From contig NZ_CP082162.1 in assembly GCF_023101665.1 (NCBI RefSeq), positions 62,001 to 126,000 of the forward strand: 64,000 nucleotides of DNA, given 5' to 3'. The notes under the pieces were generated by a model, which saw only the letters and a list, made by a program, of their open reading frames with translations, did no database searches and had not been told where the DNA came from. This DNA is from Bradyrhizobium sp. 195 (GTDB lineage Bacteria; Pseudomonadota; Alphaproteobacteria; Rhizobiales; Xanthobacteraceae). Shown here one piece after another: positions 51,974 through 61,399 of the stretch (position 1 is its first letter; every line of letters begins with the position of its first letter). The position numbers and the translations under genes are program-made.

Positions 51974-52969
51974 CTATTCGATTACTTCGTCGGCGCGGGC
52001 CAGCAGCGTAGCGGAAATGTCGATATCAAGTGCCTTCGCAGTTTTGAGGTTGAGAACGAGTTCATATTTGGTCGGCTGCTCGACTGGGAGATCGGCGGGT
52101 TTAGCGCCTTTAAGGATTTTGTCCACATAACTTGCGCTGCGCCGGACGAAGTCAGTGATGTCAGCTCCGTAGGACATAAGCCCACCGACTTCCACAAACT
52201 CCTTGCTCATGGAAATCACCGGCAGTTGGAGGTTTGCGGCGAGATCGATGATGCGTCTTCGTTCCGCGAAAAGCATCGTGCTCGGAAGTACGAACAGGGC
52301 ATCGGTTCGGTTCTTCGCAATCGTCGAAAATGCCTGCTCCAGATCGTCGGGACCCGGAACGGCAACAGGTTGAAGATGCAATCCCAGGGTCTGTGCGGCC
52401 GCTTCAGCCTCCTTCATCATTTTGGTCATGGTGTGCTCACTAAATGCGGCTGGCTGCCAGAGCGCCACCACCTCGGAAGCCTTGGGAAGCGCCTCTTTGA
52501 GTAAGGCGAGACGCTTAGGGACCAGTTGCGGACCAATGAAGGTCAAGCCCGTGATATTCCCGCCCGGTTTAGCTAGACTCGCGACGAGCCCATCTCCGAC
52601 TGCGTCGCCCATGATAGGGACAACAATTGGAATTGTAGAGGTTGCGCGCTGGGTAGCCCGACCGGCGACCGAATTCGAAGCCACGATGACGTCAACGTTT
52701 AGACCGACAAGTTCGCTTGCTAAAGCCGGAAAGCGCTCGATTTTCGAATCCGCCGCTCGAACCTCAACGAGGACGTTCTGACCATCTATGTAGCCGTGCT
52801 CCCGCAATCCCTGCCGAAAGGCACCGAGGGTTGCGCGCGCTTCGAGAGAGTCAATTGACCTCGTCACTATGAAACCGATCCGCGCGACCTGCTTGGGCTG
52901 TTGTGCTATCGCCGCAATCGGGCATACCGCAGCGCCCGCAAGCGCCATGATCAAATCACGTCGGCGCAT
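51974..52969 (-). CDS. orphan ABC-type substrate-binding protein (PF04392 type)
   Basis: A 331-residue periplasmic binding protein, paralogue of 37101-38072. It starts MRRRDLIMALAGAAVCPIAA, an export signal ending near AIA-QQP. The family pattern is QVARIGFIVTRSIDSLEARA, LREHGYIDGQNVLVEVRAAD, KPGGNITGLTFIGPQLVPKR, and YELVLNLKTAKALDIDISAT near the end. Like its paralogue it has no adjacent permease or ATPase gene. Ligand unknown. Confidence 0.9.
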   Translation of the reverse strand: MRRRDLIMALAGAAVCPIAAIAQQPKQVARIGFIVTRSIDSLEARATLGAFRQGLREHGYIDGQNVLVEVRAADSKIERFPALASELVGLNVDVIVASNSVAGRATQRATSTIPIVVPIMGDAVGDGLVASLAKPGGNITGLTFIGPQLVPKRLALLKEALPKASEVVALWQPAAFSEHTMTKMMKEAEAAAQTLGLHLQPVAVPGPDDLEQAFSTIAKNRTDALFVLPSTMLFAERRRIIDLAANLQLPVISMSKEFVEVGGLMSYGADITDFVRRSASYVDKILKGAKPADLPVEQPTKYELVLNLKTAKALDIDISATLLARADEVIE

Positions 52970-53070
52970 TGTCCTCGACCTACCCAACGCCCAGACCATC
53001 CTGGGCGGCCCAGCCTATCACATTGAAGCAGACCACTATGAGCCGCTTTGGCGATAATTGATTACGACGC

Positions 53071-53120
53071 GACTTCCGCTTCGGGTCAAAATGCGAAGAA
53101 CTCAACCTTTAGCAAATCTA
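53071..53120 (-). repeat. dispersed repeat copy interrupted by IS5
   Basis: GACTTCCGCTTCGGGTCAAA, then ATGCGAAGAACTC and TAGCAAATCTA. The other copies continue AAATCTAGTCCGC; here the sequence leaves the repeat right after AAATCTA at the IS5 end. Confidence 0.75.
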
Positions 53121-53870
53121 GGGCGTGGACTCATTAGCGCGCAACCAAATTCGGATTGATGCGAGTTTGACGAACGCCAGATAGTTGACCGCGAGTTTGT
53201 CATATCGGGTCGCGACACGCCGACACTGCTTGATCTTGTTGAAGAACCAAGTTGCGCGTGCGATACAAATACGGGCTGAAGCAGATAGGATTTTTGCGAT
53301 TTCGTTTGGAGGAATGTTCGCCCATGCTCCTTGCTGGCGAGCAAGTTCCCTGATCCAGTCGGCGTCGTAGCCGCGATCCGCGAGCAGCATCGCCTGTGGA
53401 GGCAAGGCGTTGAGGAGAACTGAACACAGTCGATTATCATGCGCCTCGCCGGGCGTTAGTGCGAGATGCACCGGCAGGCCATTGGTGTCCACGACCGCGT
53501 GAATCTTGCTGGTCAGGCCCCCTCGCGAGCGACCCATATCCTGGTGATCGTTTTTCGAGATGCAGGCTCCGTGCTGGTGGACGCGCACGACTGAGGTATC
53601 GATCATCTGCACCGCGGTATCGTGACCGGCAGCAAGCGCGTCCATGATTTGATCCCAGACGCCAGCCTGCCGCCACCGAACGAAGCGATTGTAACAGGTG
53701 GTGCGGGGACCATAGGTCGCGGGCAGGTCGCGCCCTGGCGCACCTGACCGCAGGACCCAAAAGATGCCATTGAGCACGCGGCGGTCATTTACCCGCCGAA
53801 CGCCGCGCGGCTTGTTCGGCAGCATCGGCTTAATGGCGGTCCACTCATAGTCGCTGAGCTCGTAACGCAT
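53108..53870 (-). pseudogene. IS5-family transposase lacking the catalytic Glu region
   Basis: The open frame (53118-53870) encodes 250 residues of an IS5-family DDE transposase: MRYELSDYEWTAIKPMLPNK, the first Asp in VQMIDTSVVRVHQHGA, the second in LLADRGYDADWI. Family members continue PICFSPYLYRARNLVERFFN; here one lost base moves the frame (NEIAKILSASARICIARAT) and a second deletion of about eight bases returns it at WFFNKIKQCRRVATRYDKLA. The Glu of the DDE triad lies in the lost RNLVER segment. The other frame still reads PICFSPYLYRTRNLV. The ORF is open but the enzyme is very probably dead. Confidence 0.8.
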
Positions 53871-53965
53871 GATTCGATGCTCCGGTTTCGGAGCTTGGAT
53901 CACGTCTCGGGCGGCGCCATCAACCCGCCCGGCCTATAGCGAAGGCGCTAATGCTCTGAATTTAC
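53121..53965 (-). mobile_element. IS5-family element (approximate right limit)
   Basis: The left end is fixed by the break in the dispersed repeat at 53120/53121. The left terminus contains CATTAGCGC and the right part near 53945-53953 has GCGCTAATG, its complement, so these are probably inner parts of diverged terminal repeats. The right end and target duplication could not be fixed. Confidence 0.65.
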
Positions 53966-54213
53966 TTCCGTTTCGGGTGTATAGCCGACATGGTCGGACT
54001 TGCCGCTGGGTCGCTCGTGTAGCACACCAAAACCGGACTTTTCGAACCGACAGAGCCGAGTAGTTTCAGAAAATGCTCATGAAGGCGGATTTCGATCCAG
54101 AAACCGTGATGACTTGATCCTGTAAGCCGTTCGTTTTTGCATAGACCGCTAGGGCAATTGCGAGAATAATCATCCAAGCACAATTTTGGGGTGCCTCTTC
54201 GTGGGAGATCGAC

Positions 54214-55637
54214 ATGACTGTTCGATCCAGAGTGTTGGTGGCCGCCTTAACGGGTTCGATATGCGCACTGACGCCAGCCGTTTCGCAGGCGCAATGGCCG
54301 GATGTCCGTGAGGCCAAGGCGATTGCCGAGGAGGGCTTCATCTATGGCCTTCCGATTGTGATGAACTACGCTGTGATGTACGAGTTCGCTATCGACCGAA
54401 GCTCAAACCAGTACAAGGCGCCGTTCAATCAGATCTACAATTTCAAGAACGTTGCAACCTATAAAGACACTGCGGTTGTCACACCGAACAGCGATACGCC
54501 CTATTCTGTTCTTTGGCTTGATCTTCGCGCTGAACCAATCGTTGTTTCTGTGCCGGCCGTGGAGAAGGCTCGCTACTACACGGTGCAGCTGATCGACGGC
54601 AACACGTTCAATTTTGGTTATATTGGCAGCCGCGCGACCGGCAGTGACGCCGGAGATTATATGGTCGTTGGGCCGAACTGGCAGGGAGCCACTCCGCCCG
54701 GAATCAAGAAAGTCTTTCAGTCTTCGACACAGTTTACTTTCGCTGCCATTCGCACTCAGCTCTTCAATCCGGAAGACATGCCCAATGTCGCAAAGGTTCA
54801 GGCCGGCTATAAAGCGCAGCCGCTATCGGCCTATCTCAAGCAATCCGCGCCGCCCGCGATGCCTGCGATCGACTTTCCCAAAGCCGATGCGGAGCTCGTG
54901 AAGAAGAGCTTCTTCGAGTATCTCGACTTCGCGCTCCAGTTTGCGCCAGCAGGACCGGAAGAGCGCACCATTCGAGAGAAGCTCGCGCGCATCGGCGTCG
55001 GCGCGGGCAAGACCTTTGACTTCAAGGACCTTCCGCTCACACACAAAGTCGAAATCGGGCTTGGCATGAAGGAAGGCGACGAGAAAGTGGAGAAGTACCT
55101 CGAGAGCGGCAGCAAGAACATCAACGGGTGGAAAGTCGAGTCGCTCTTCGGAGACCGGCTGTTCTACAGCGTGACTGGCTGAAGCGGGCCGCCGCTGCCA
55201 AAGGCGGCATTTATGGCAATGACGCTGCGGAAGCAGTCTACCGAATGACAAAAACGCTCGCCGATGGCGAAACACTCGATGCTTCAAAGCACAAGTACAC
55301 AGTCACTTTTCCCGCCGGCCAATATCCGCCGGTCGAGGCGTTCTGGTCGATAACGATGTATGACGGCAAGAGCCAACTGCTGATCGAGAATCCCATCAAC
55401 CGATACTTGATCAATTCACCGATGCTGCCCGGCCTGAAGAAGAATCCGGACGGCTCTCTGACGCTGCACATCCAGAAGGACTCACCCGGCGCCGACAAGG
55501 AATCCAACTGGTTGCCGGCGCCGAATGGCGAAATGTACCTCGTGATGCGGCTGTATTGGCCGAAGACCGAAGCACCATCGATCCTGCCACCGGGCACGGG
55601 CACCTGGCAGCCGCCCGGCATCAAGAAGGTTTCATAG
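54214..55637 (+). pseudogene. DUF1254/DUF1214 protein gene, one frameshift
   Basis: ATG at 54214 follows GGGAGAT and starts with a signal peptide (MTVRSRVLVAALTGSICALT, cleavage near SQA-Q). DUF1254 follows: FIYGLPIVMNYAVMYEF, VVTPNSDTPYSVLWLDLRAE, VEKARYYTVQLIDGNTFNFG. At about 55170 one base is missing; the frame ends at 55182 and the other continues DWLKRAAAAKGGIYGND, then DUF1214 (PVEAFWSITMYDGKSQLLIE, NPINRYLINSPML, NWLPAPNG) to 55637. Full length would be about 474 residues. These exported proteins are of unknown biochemical role. 31 bases before a paralogue. Confidence 0.85.
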
Positions 55638-56474
55638 ATGACACGAACGAATTGAAAGGTCTGGAGTCATGAGAACCGTCACGCGAAGAGGATTTGTCGG
55701 TGGAGTTGCTTTGCTCCCGGCACTCCATTTCTCGGCAGCCAACGCCCAGCCCGGCGTCAGTCCGGCGGAAGCCCGCGCCATCGCCAAGGAGGCATATATA
55801 TACGGCTTCCCGATCGTGGACAATTACCGCGTTCAGCATGCGTATTGGATGGATAAAACGAACCCCGAATACAAAGGTCCTTTTAACGAGATATGGAACA
55901 GCGCGCGTCTCTTTTCGCCGGCGGACAAGGCGATTCAGACACCCAACTCGGACACGCTTTACTCCTTTTATCGGCGCGGACCTCCGTTCCGAACCTCTCG
56001 TACTCACTGTGCCGGCGATTGAAAAAGAGCGCTATTTCAGCGTCCAGCTCATCGATTACTACACATTTAACTTCGACTACATCGGGACCCGAACGACCGG
56101 CAACGGAGGCGGCAGCTTCCTGCTCGCCGGGCCCGGCTGGAAGGGCGAAACGCCCAAGGGCGTCAAGAAAGTCTTTCGCTGCGAGACCGAACTTGCGTTC
56201 CCGGGATATCGCACACAGCTTTTCAACCCGGATGACATCGACAATGTGAGGAAGGTCCAGGCGGGCTATAAGGTACAGCCGCTCTCTGCATTTCTCGGCC
56301 AGCCTGCACCAAAGGCTGCCCCGGCCATCGATTTCATCAAACCGCTCACGCCCGCAGAAGAGAAGACCTCGCCAGAGTTCTTCAGCATCCTGAACTTCGT
56401 CCTGCAGTACTGCCCGACGGTCCCGTCGGAGAAAGCACTCATGGCGCGCTTCGCCAAGATCGGCGTCGGCGCAG

Positions 56475-56482
56475 GCAAGACC
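56475..56482. repeat. IS66 copy 2 left target-site duplication
   Basis: GCAAGACC, repeated at 59000-59007. Confidence 0.93.
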
Positions 56483-56540
56483 GTACGCATCCGGTGAAGG
56501 CCCCTAGCTAGGCCGCTTTCTGGGGGAAGGCTGATCGCGC

Positions 56541-58082
56541 TTAGGCAGCGTGAGCTATGCTTTGAGGCTGCCAATTCCAAGGCAGCAGTTCGTCAATGCG
56601 CTTGGCAGGATGATCCGGCAGGCGCGCCAGCACGTCGGCGAGCCAAGCCTGTGGATCGATGTCATTGAGCTTGGCGGTGGCGATGAGGCTGTAGATGGCA
56701 GCCGCACGCCGGCCGCCCTCGTCGGACCCGGCGAAGGTCCAATTTTTTCGCCCCACGGCGACCGCCCGTAGCTCACGCTCGGCAGCATTGTTCGACATGC
56801 AAAGCCGTCCGTCATGAAGGAAGCGGCTAAATGCATCCCAGCGGCTGAGGCAATAATTGATCGCTTTGGTCGTGTCGTTGTTCCTGGAGAGCTTGGCGCG
56901 CTGCTCGCGTAACCACGCCTCCAGCTCGGCGATCAGGGAGCGGCTACGCTCCTGGCGCACACGCAAACGCTCCTGCGCAGTAAGACCGTTGATCTCGCGC
57001 TCGATGGCGAACAGGACATCGATGCGCTTGACTGCCTCGGTCGCGATCGGCGCCTTGCTGAGCCGCGCGAGATCAAAGAACTTGCGCCTGCCGTGCGCCC
57101 AGCACGCAGCCTCGATAATTGGGCCGCCCTTACGATTGGCCTCGTAGAGCCTGCCAAAGCCGGCGTAGGCGTCGGCCTGCATCAGTCCGGCATAGCCCGC
57201 CAGATGCTGCTCCGGATGCGCGCCGCCACGGTCGGGCGAGTAGAAGAACGCGGCCGCCGGCGGATCTGGGCCAGCAAACGGACGGTCGTCGCGGACGTAG
57301 GTCCAGAGCCGGCCGGTCCGGGTCTTGCCCTTGGCCAGGACTGGCACCGTGGTGTCATCGGCGTGGATGCGCTCGGCTGCGAAGACGTGGTTCCGGATCA
57401 CATCGACCAAAGGCATCAGGGTTGCCGCGGAGGCACCTACCCAGTCCGCGAGCGTCGATACGTCGAGATTAATGCCTTCACGCTGGTAGACGTCGCTCTG
57501 ACGATGAAGCGGCAGGTGCAGGCCGTACTTGGCGAACAGGACATGGGCCAGCAGCTTGGGCCCTGCACGCCCGCGCGCAATCGAATGCGAGGGAGCCGGC
57601 GGCTGAGTGATCGCTTCGCAGGCTCGGCAGACGAGCTTCTCGCGCACGTGCTGGATCACCTTCCATTGGCGCGGAACGAGCTCCAGCGTCTCGGTCACGT
57701 CCTCGCCAATCTTGCGCAATCGGCTGTCGCCGCAGCATGGGCAGATGGCAGGCACCGGATAAACAATACGCTGCCGCGGCAAATGCTCCGGCAGCGGCCG
57801 GCGGGCTGGCTTGCGACGCTCGAACGATGGCACCGCAATCTTCTCGGCTGCCATCTGCGCTGCGGTCTCAGCTTGCGCCGCGTTCTCCTCCAGGTCAGCC
57901 AGCTGCAGCTCGAGCTGGTCCAGCAATGCGCCGCGCTCGGAGGACTGTCCGAACTGCTCGTGCCGCAGCTTCTTGATCGTGAGCTTGAGCTTCTCGATCA
58001 GCAAGCTCCCCGCCTGGGCCTCGGCTTCCGCGGCCAACCGGGCCGCTCGCTCGGCGCGCAGCATCGCCTGCAGCGTGGTCAC
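56541..58082 (-). CDS. tnpC: IS66 TnpC transposase
   Basis: A 513-residue IS66-family DDE transposase, full length. A leucine-rich coiled coil at about 25-70 (EKLKLTIKKLRHEQFGQSSE) is followed by a zinc-binding segment (ICPCCGDSRLRKIG, CRACEAITQPPAP), the core with RIHADDTTVPVLAKGKTRTG (first Asp pair), YAGLMQADAYAGFGRLYEAN (Asp) and the Glu-containing NNAAERELRAVAVGRKNW. The start is a GTG at 58082. Copy 1 has an ATG 10 codons upstream that is lost here by one extra C at about 58104, so this copy may be translated poorly. Confidence 0.93.
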   Translation of the reverse strand: MTTLQAMLRAERAARLAAEAEAQAGSLLIEKLKLTIKKLRHEQFGQSSERGALLDQLELQLADLEENAAQAETAAQMAAEKIAVPSFERRKPARRPLPEHLPRQRIVYPVPAICPCCGDSRLRKIGEDVTETLELVPRQWKVIQHVREKLVCRACEAITQPPAPSHSIARGRAGPKLLAHVLFAKYGLHLPLHRQSDVYQREGINLDVSTLADWVGASAATLMPLVDVIRNHVFAAERIHADDTTVPVLAKGKTRTGRLWTYVRDDRPFAGPDPPAAAFFYSPDRGGAHPEQHLAGYAGLMQADAYAGFGRLYEANRKGGPIIEAACWAHGRRKFFDLARLSKAPIATEAVKRIDVLFAIEREINGLTAQERLRVRQERSRSLIAELEAWLREQRAKLSRNNDTTKAINYCLSRWDAFSRFLHDGRLCMSNNAAERELRAVAVGRKNWTFAGSDEGGRRAAAIYSLIATAKLNDIDPQAWLADVLARLPDHPAKRIDELLPWNWQPQSIAHAA

Positions 58083-58186
58083 ATCGTCGGGAATAGAATC
58101 ATCCCGTGCCCATCGCCGACCAGAGAATCACAAGACGCGGTCTCTGTCCGAACCGCCGATCCCGCTACCGATTCAAATCCCAGCGA

Positions 58187-58534
58187 TCAGCCGGCCGCCT
58201 GCGGTCGCCAGGTATGTTGCGGCATCCGCCAGTCGATGCCCTCAAGCAGGTAGCCAAGCTGGGCTGGTGTGATCGTCACTACGCCATCAGCCGACGACGG
58301 CCACAGGAAGTGGCCCCGCTCCAGCCGCTTGGCGTAGAGCGACATGCCGAGCCCATCGTGCCACAGGATCTTGATCAGCTTGCCGCTTTTGCCACGGAAC
58401 ACATAGAGGTCGCCACCGTGCGGGTCTCGCTTGAAGGCTTCCTGCACCAGCAAGCCCAGCGAGTTCATGCCGCGACGCATATCGGTGTGGCCGGTCGCAA
58501 TCCACACCCGCACGCCCGACGCAATGGGGATCAC
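58187..58534 (-). CDS. tnpB: IS66 accessory protein TnpB
   Basis: Same 115-residue product as at 5097-5444 (GTG start, VIPIASGVRVWIATGHTDMR, LERGHFLWPSSADGVVTITP). Intact. Confidence 0.9.
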   Translation of the reverse strand: MIPIASGVRVWIATGHTDMRRGMNSLGLLVQEAFKRDPHGGDLYVFRGKSGKLIKILWHDGLGMSLYAKRLERGHFLWPSSADGVVTITPAQLGYLLEGIDWRMPQHTWRPQAAG

Positions 58535-58962
58535 CGTAGGCGCCCATCTGCCAGCGCCGCCGCGGCGGCCTTCAGCGTCGCCGCGTCGACCGGACCCGTG
58601 ATCCGCATCCGAGCTCCGGTCGCAAACTCGATCTCGATCGCTCCGCCGCTGCTGGCCGGCGCGACTGGACAAGGCGTCGGCCCTGACTCCGCGACCACCA
58701 TCGCCGGTACGAAGCCAGGTTGATCGGCGGCGTCCTTCGGCTCCGGCCGAAACGAGCGTCGCCATCGCAGCAGCAGTGAGCGCGAAACGCCATACCGCCG
58801 CGCCGTTGCCGCGACTTGGCGCGGCGCCTGTAAGCTCTCCAGGACGATCTTGAGCTTCTCGTCCTCGGACCAGCGCCGTCGCCGGCCCGTGTCCACCACC
58901 TCAAGCCGTTCGACTTGGGCACTGCGCCTATCACTGTCCATAAGGACAGTTCTCAACAACAC
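58531..58962 (-). CDS. tnpA: IS66 TnpA
   Basis: A 143-residue IS66 Orf1 protein with a helix-turn-helix ([40 protein letters not shown]) and a C-terminal conserved segment ([20 protein letters not shown]). Its stop overlaps the tnpB start by a few bases. Intact, unlike copy 1. An internal ATG gives [16 protein letters not shown] as an alternative start. Confidence 0.9.
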   Translation of the reverse strand: MLLRTVLMDSDRRSAQVERLEVVDTGRRRRWSEDEKLKIVLESLQAPRQVAATARRYGVSRSLLLRWRRSFRPEPKDAADQPGFVPAMVVAESGPTPCPVAPASSGGAIEIEFATGARMRITGPVDAATLKAAAAALADGRLR

Positions 58963-58999
58963 GCCTCATTCGGCAAGGCGGCCTTCACCGGACGGATAC

Positions 59000-59007
59000 G
59001 CAAGACC
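59000..59007. repeat. IS66 copy 2 right target-site duplication
   Basis: GCAAGACC, identical to 56475-56482. Confidence 0.93.
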
Positions 59008-59600
59008 TTTGATGCGAGCAAGCTCTCGCCCGAGATGAAGACGGCCATCGAGCAGGGCGTGGCCGACGCCTGGACTGCCTTCGCTGGTCTGAAGAAGGAA
59101 TTTGATGAGGGGAAGGTGACTGCGGGCGACGTGTTCGGCACTGCGTACCTAAAGGGAAACTATCTCTACCGCATGGCGGCCGCCGTTCTTGGAATTTACG
59201 GCAACTCCAAGCAGGAGGCGATGTATCCGGTTTATTACGTGGACGCGACGAAGCAGAAGCTGGACGGTGCCAACCGCTATTCCTTGCGCTTTGCAACGGG
59301 CCCTTGCCACCTGTCAACGCGTTCTGGTCGCTGACCATGTACGAAGAGCCGCAGAGTCTGCTCGTGGCCAATCCGCTCAACCGCTATCTGATCAATTCAC
59401 CAATGCTGCCGCAGCTCAAGCGCGATGCCGACGGCGGGCTGACGATGATTATCCAAAACGAATCCCCCGGTAAGGAAAAGGAAGCCAACTGGCTGCCCGC
59501 GCCAAAGGGGCCATTCTCCATGATCATGCGCCTCTACTGGCCGAAGGAAGCAGCGGTGGAAGGCAAGTGGAAGCAACCGCCACTGCAGCGGGCGGGGTGA

Positions 59601-59939
59601 AGCACCGGGCCGCATCAATCTCGTAAAACCCATAGGCTCTAGTGCGGTGATCGAGCTATGCTCACGTCCGATCTGGGCCCATCACGCATTTCGCTGCTAT
59701 GCAGCAACACGTCGGCTATCGGGGCATAGCGGACTCTGGCGTGGCGTCAGCCCAGCAAATTTATGGGTTAACGGCCTAGTCTGCCGCGTCTCGATAAGCG
59801 GACCTCAACGAGGTGCGCCGCGACTTCGCTGATGGGCAACAGGCGACACCAAGGATTTGCGACTCGACCCCGCGACCGCGGTCGGACCTCTGGAACTCCC
59901 TGGACCTGCGGCTGTTGTAGCGCACAGAGGGCCTCATGC
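59601..59939. other. intergenic with an inverted partial dispersed repeat
   Basis: No gene recognised. Bases 59776-59840 match the reverse complement of the left half of the repeat at 12641-12753. Confidence 0.4.
59776..59840 (-). repeat. dispersed repeat, left-half copy
   Basis: Contains AAGCGGACCTCAACGAGGTG and CGACTTCGCTGATGGGC, the reverse complement of the part around 12651-12700. Confidence 0.65.
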
Positions 59940-61109
59940 ATGGACATGGTCACACGCGTTCGCGGTCCGGATACCATCCCATCGGGCCAAGTTTCTCCGG
60001 TGAGCTCACACGACGAGTGGGGCATGCTGGAGGAAGTGATAGTCGGAAGGCTTGAGGGGGCGGTTATCCCGTCCGATCATCCGGTTGTGACCTGCAACAT
60101 TCCGGGCATGGCGGCGCGTGCCCAGGCGCTGTTCGCAGGCTTCCGTTACCCAAAGATCATGATCGAACCGGCTCAGCGTGAGCTTGATGGCTTTGTGGCG
60201 CTGCTACAGTCGCTGGGTATCATCGTAAGGCGGCCGGACGCCGTCGATCACAGGAAACGCTTCAGCACGCCGGAATGGTCCTCGCGCGGCTTCTGCAATT
60301 CCTGCCCGCGCGACAGCATGCTCGTGATCGGCGACGAGATCATTGAAACCCCAATGGTTTGGCCCTGTCGGTACTTCGAGACGCATTCCTATCGTCCGAT
60401 TCTGAAAGACTATTTCCAACGTGGCGCGCGGTGGACGAGCGCGCCCAGACCGCAACTGACGGACGAATTGTTCGACCCAGAATTCCGCGTCCCTAAGAAA
60501 GGCGAGCCGATCTCATACATCCTCACCGAATTCGAGCCGGTCTTTGACGCCGCCGACTTCTTTCGCTGCGGGCGCGACCTATTCGTGACCCGCAGCAACG
60601 TCACGAATGCATCTGGTATCGAATGGCTGCGTCGCCACCTTGGCGACGGTTATCGCATCCATGAGATTGAGAGCTGCTGTCTCAATCCAATGCACATCGA
60701 CACCACCATATTGCCGCTTGGGCCCGGCAAGATTCTGATCAATCCCGAATACATAGACGTCGACCACCTTCCGGCCATCTTGAAAGGATGGGACATCCTC
60801 GTGGCCCCCGAGCCCGACCCGATAACCGATCCTATGCTCAGGATCACTTCGCTGTGCGGGAAATGGCTCAACATGAACGTACTGATGGTAGATGAGAAAC
60901 GCGTCATCGTAGATCCACATCATATTGCGATGACGCGTGCGTTGGAGAATTGGGGATTCGAACCGATTCTCTGTGAGTTCTTACACTATGCCGCATTTGG
61001 TGGCGGCTTCCACTGCGCCACACTCGACGTCCGACGGCGCGGCACATTGAAGAGCTATTTTGAACCGACTTCCAACACGTCTCGTCGCACCGTTCTGCCT
61101 AAGTGGTGA
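59940..61109 (+). CDS. glycine amidinotransferase-like enzyme
   Basis: A 389-residue amidinotransferase of the AGAT / inosamine-phosphate amidinotransferase / StrB class, which moves an amidino group from arginine to an amine. The catalytic triad is visible: Asp in FEPVFDAADFFRCGRDLFV, His252 in NPMHIDTTILPLGPGKILIN and Cys359 in FGGGFHCATLDVRRRG. Other conserved parts are SHDEWGMLEEVIVGRLEG and FCNSCPRDSMLVIGDEIIE. ATG at 59940 follows AGAGGGC. No partner biosynthetic gene is adjacent, so the acceptor amine (glycine, a diamine or an aminocyclitol) cannot be chosen. In bacteria such enzymes make guanidino compounds for secondary metabolites or osmotic and phosphagen-like roles. Confidence 0.92.
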   Translation: MDMVTRVRGPDTIPSGQVSPVSSHDEWGMLEEVIVGRLEGAVIPSDHPVVTCNIPGMAARAQALFAGFRYPKIMIEPAQRELDGFVALLQSLGIIVRRPDAVDHRKRFSTPEWSSRGFCNSCPRDSMLVIGDEIIETPMVWPCRYFETHSYRPILKDYFQRGARWTSAPRPQLTDELFDPEFRVPKKGEPISYILTEFEPVFDAADFFRCGRDLFVTRSNVTNASGIEWLRRHLGDGYRIHEIESCCLNPMHIDTTILPLGPGKILINPEYIDVDHLPAILKGWDILVAPEPDPITDPMLRITSLCGKWLNMNVLMVDEKRVIVDPHHIAMTRALENWGFEPILCEFLHYAAFGGGFHCATLDVRRRGTLKSYFEPTSNTSRRTVLPKW

Positions 61110-61399
61110 GAGACCGGCTTTATTCGTTACGTCGTGATCGGCAGCGCAGTGCGTCCACGAGGAGCATGCTGCGGTCGCACAGCTTCAGCGCCTCGTCGCT
61201 CCAAGAGGGCACCTCATCGAAGGTAACGAGCGACTCCTGCGCATCGCCAACTTCAGCATAGGGAGCCTTAGTCCATCGATGCCTCCCGTATCTTCGTTGA
61301 ATGGGTGAGGGAGGAGCCTAGCCAGAATTTACGCAAGGCCCTATCATCAAGACTGCCGACCGGAAGGACAATCGGCGGACCGGCCAGGAGGAGTCAATC
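61110..61399 (-). other. intergenic with a start-less coding-like frame
   Basis: A minus-strand frame at about 61120-61317 reads RHRWTKAPYAEVGDAQESLV, then TFDEVPSWSDEALKLCDRSM and LLVDALRCRSRRNE, and looks like real protein sequence, but no ATG, GTG or TTG start with a ribosome binding site is seen before an upstream stop. Probably a decayed small gene. Confidence 0.4.

Larger units (their letters stand above)
56483..58999 (-). mobile_element. IS66-family insertion sequence, copy 2
   Basis: A 2,517-base element nearly identical to copy 1, in the same orientation, with the same 20-base terminal repeats (GTACGCATCCGGTGAAGGCC at the left end) and its own perfect 8-base duplication GCAAGACC. 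All three genes are open. Only one base near the tnpC start is different in a way that changes the likely start codon. It is inside the second DUF1254 gene. Confidence 0.95.
55669..59600 (+). pseudogene. second DUF1254/DUF1214 protein gene, frameshifted and split by IS66
   Basis: Starts MRTVTRRGFVGGVALLPALH (twin-Arg-like signal). DUF1254 follows in frame 1 to about 55970, where an extra T in TTTT moves the protein to another frame (ADLRSEPLVLTVPAIEKERY). The second frame runs to 56482, where IS66 copy 2 is inserted. After the element, one duplication copy removed, GVGAGKTFDASKLSPEMKTA continues seamlessly. A third lesion at about 59300 (one base missing in GGGCCCTTG) precedes LPPVNAFWSLTMYEEPQSLL and the DUF1214 end at 59600. 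Three independent lesions make this a solid pseudogene. Confidence 0.9.

Noticed and set aside
3399..58999. Composite transposon bounded by the two IS66 copies
   Set aside because: Each copy has its own different 8-base target duplication, which shows separate insertions.
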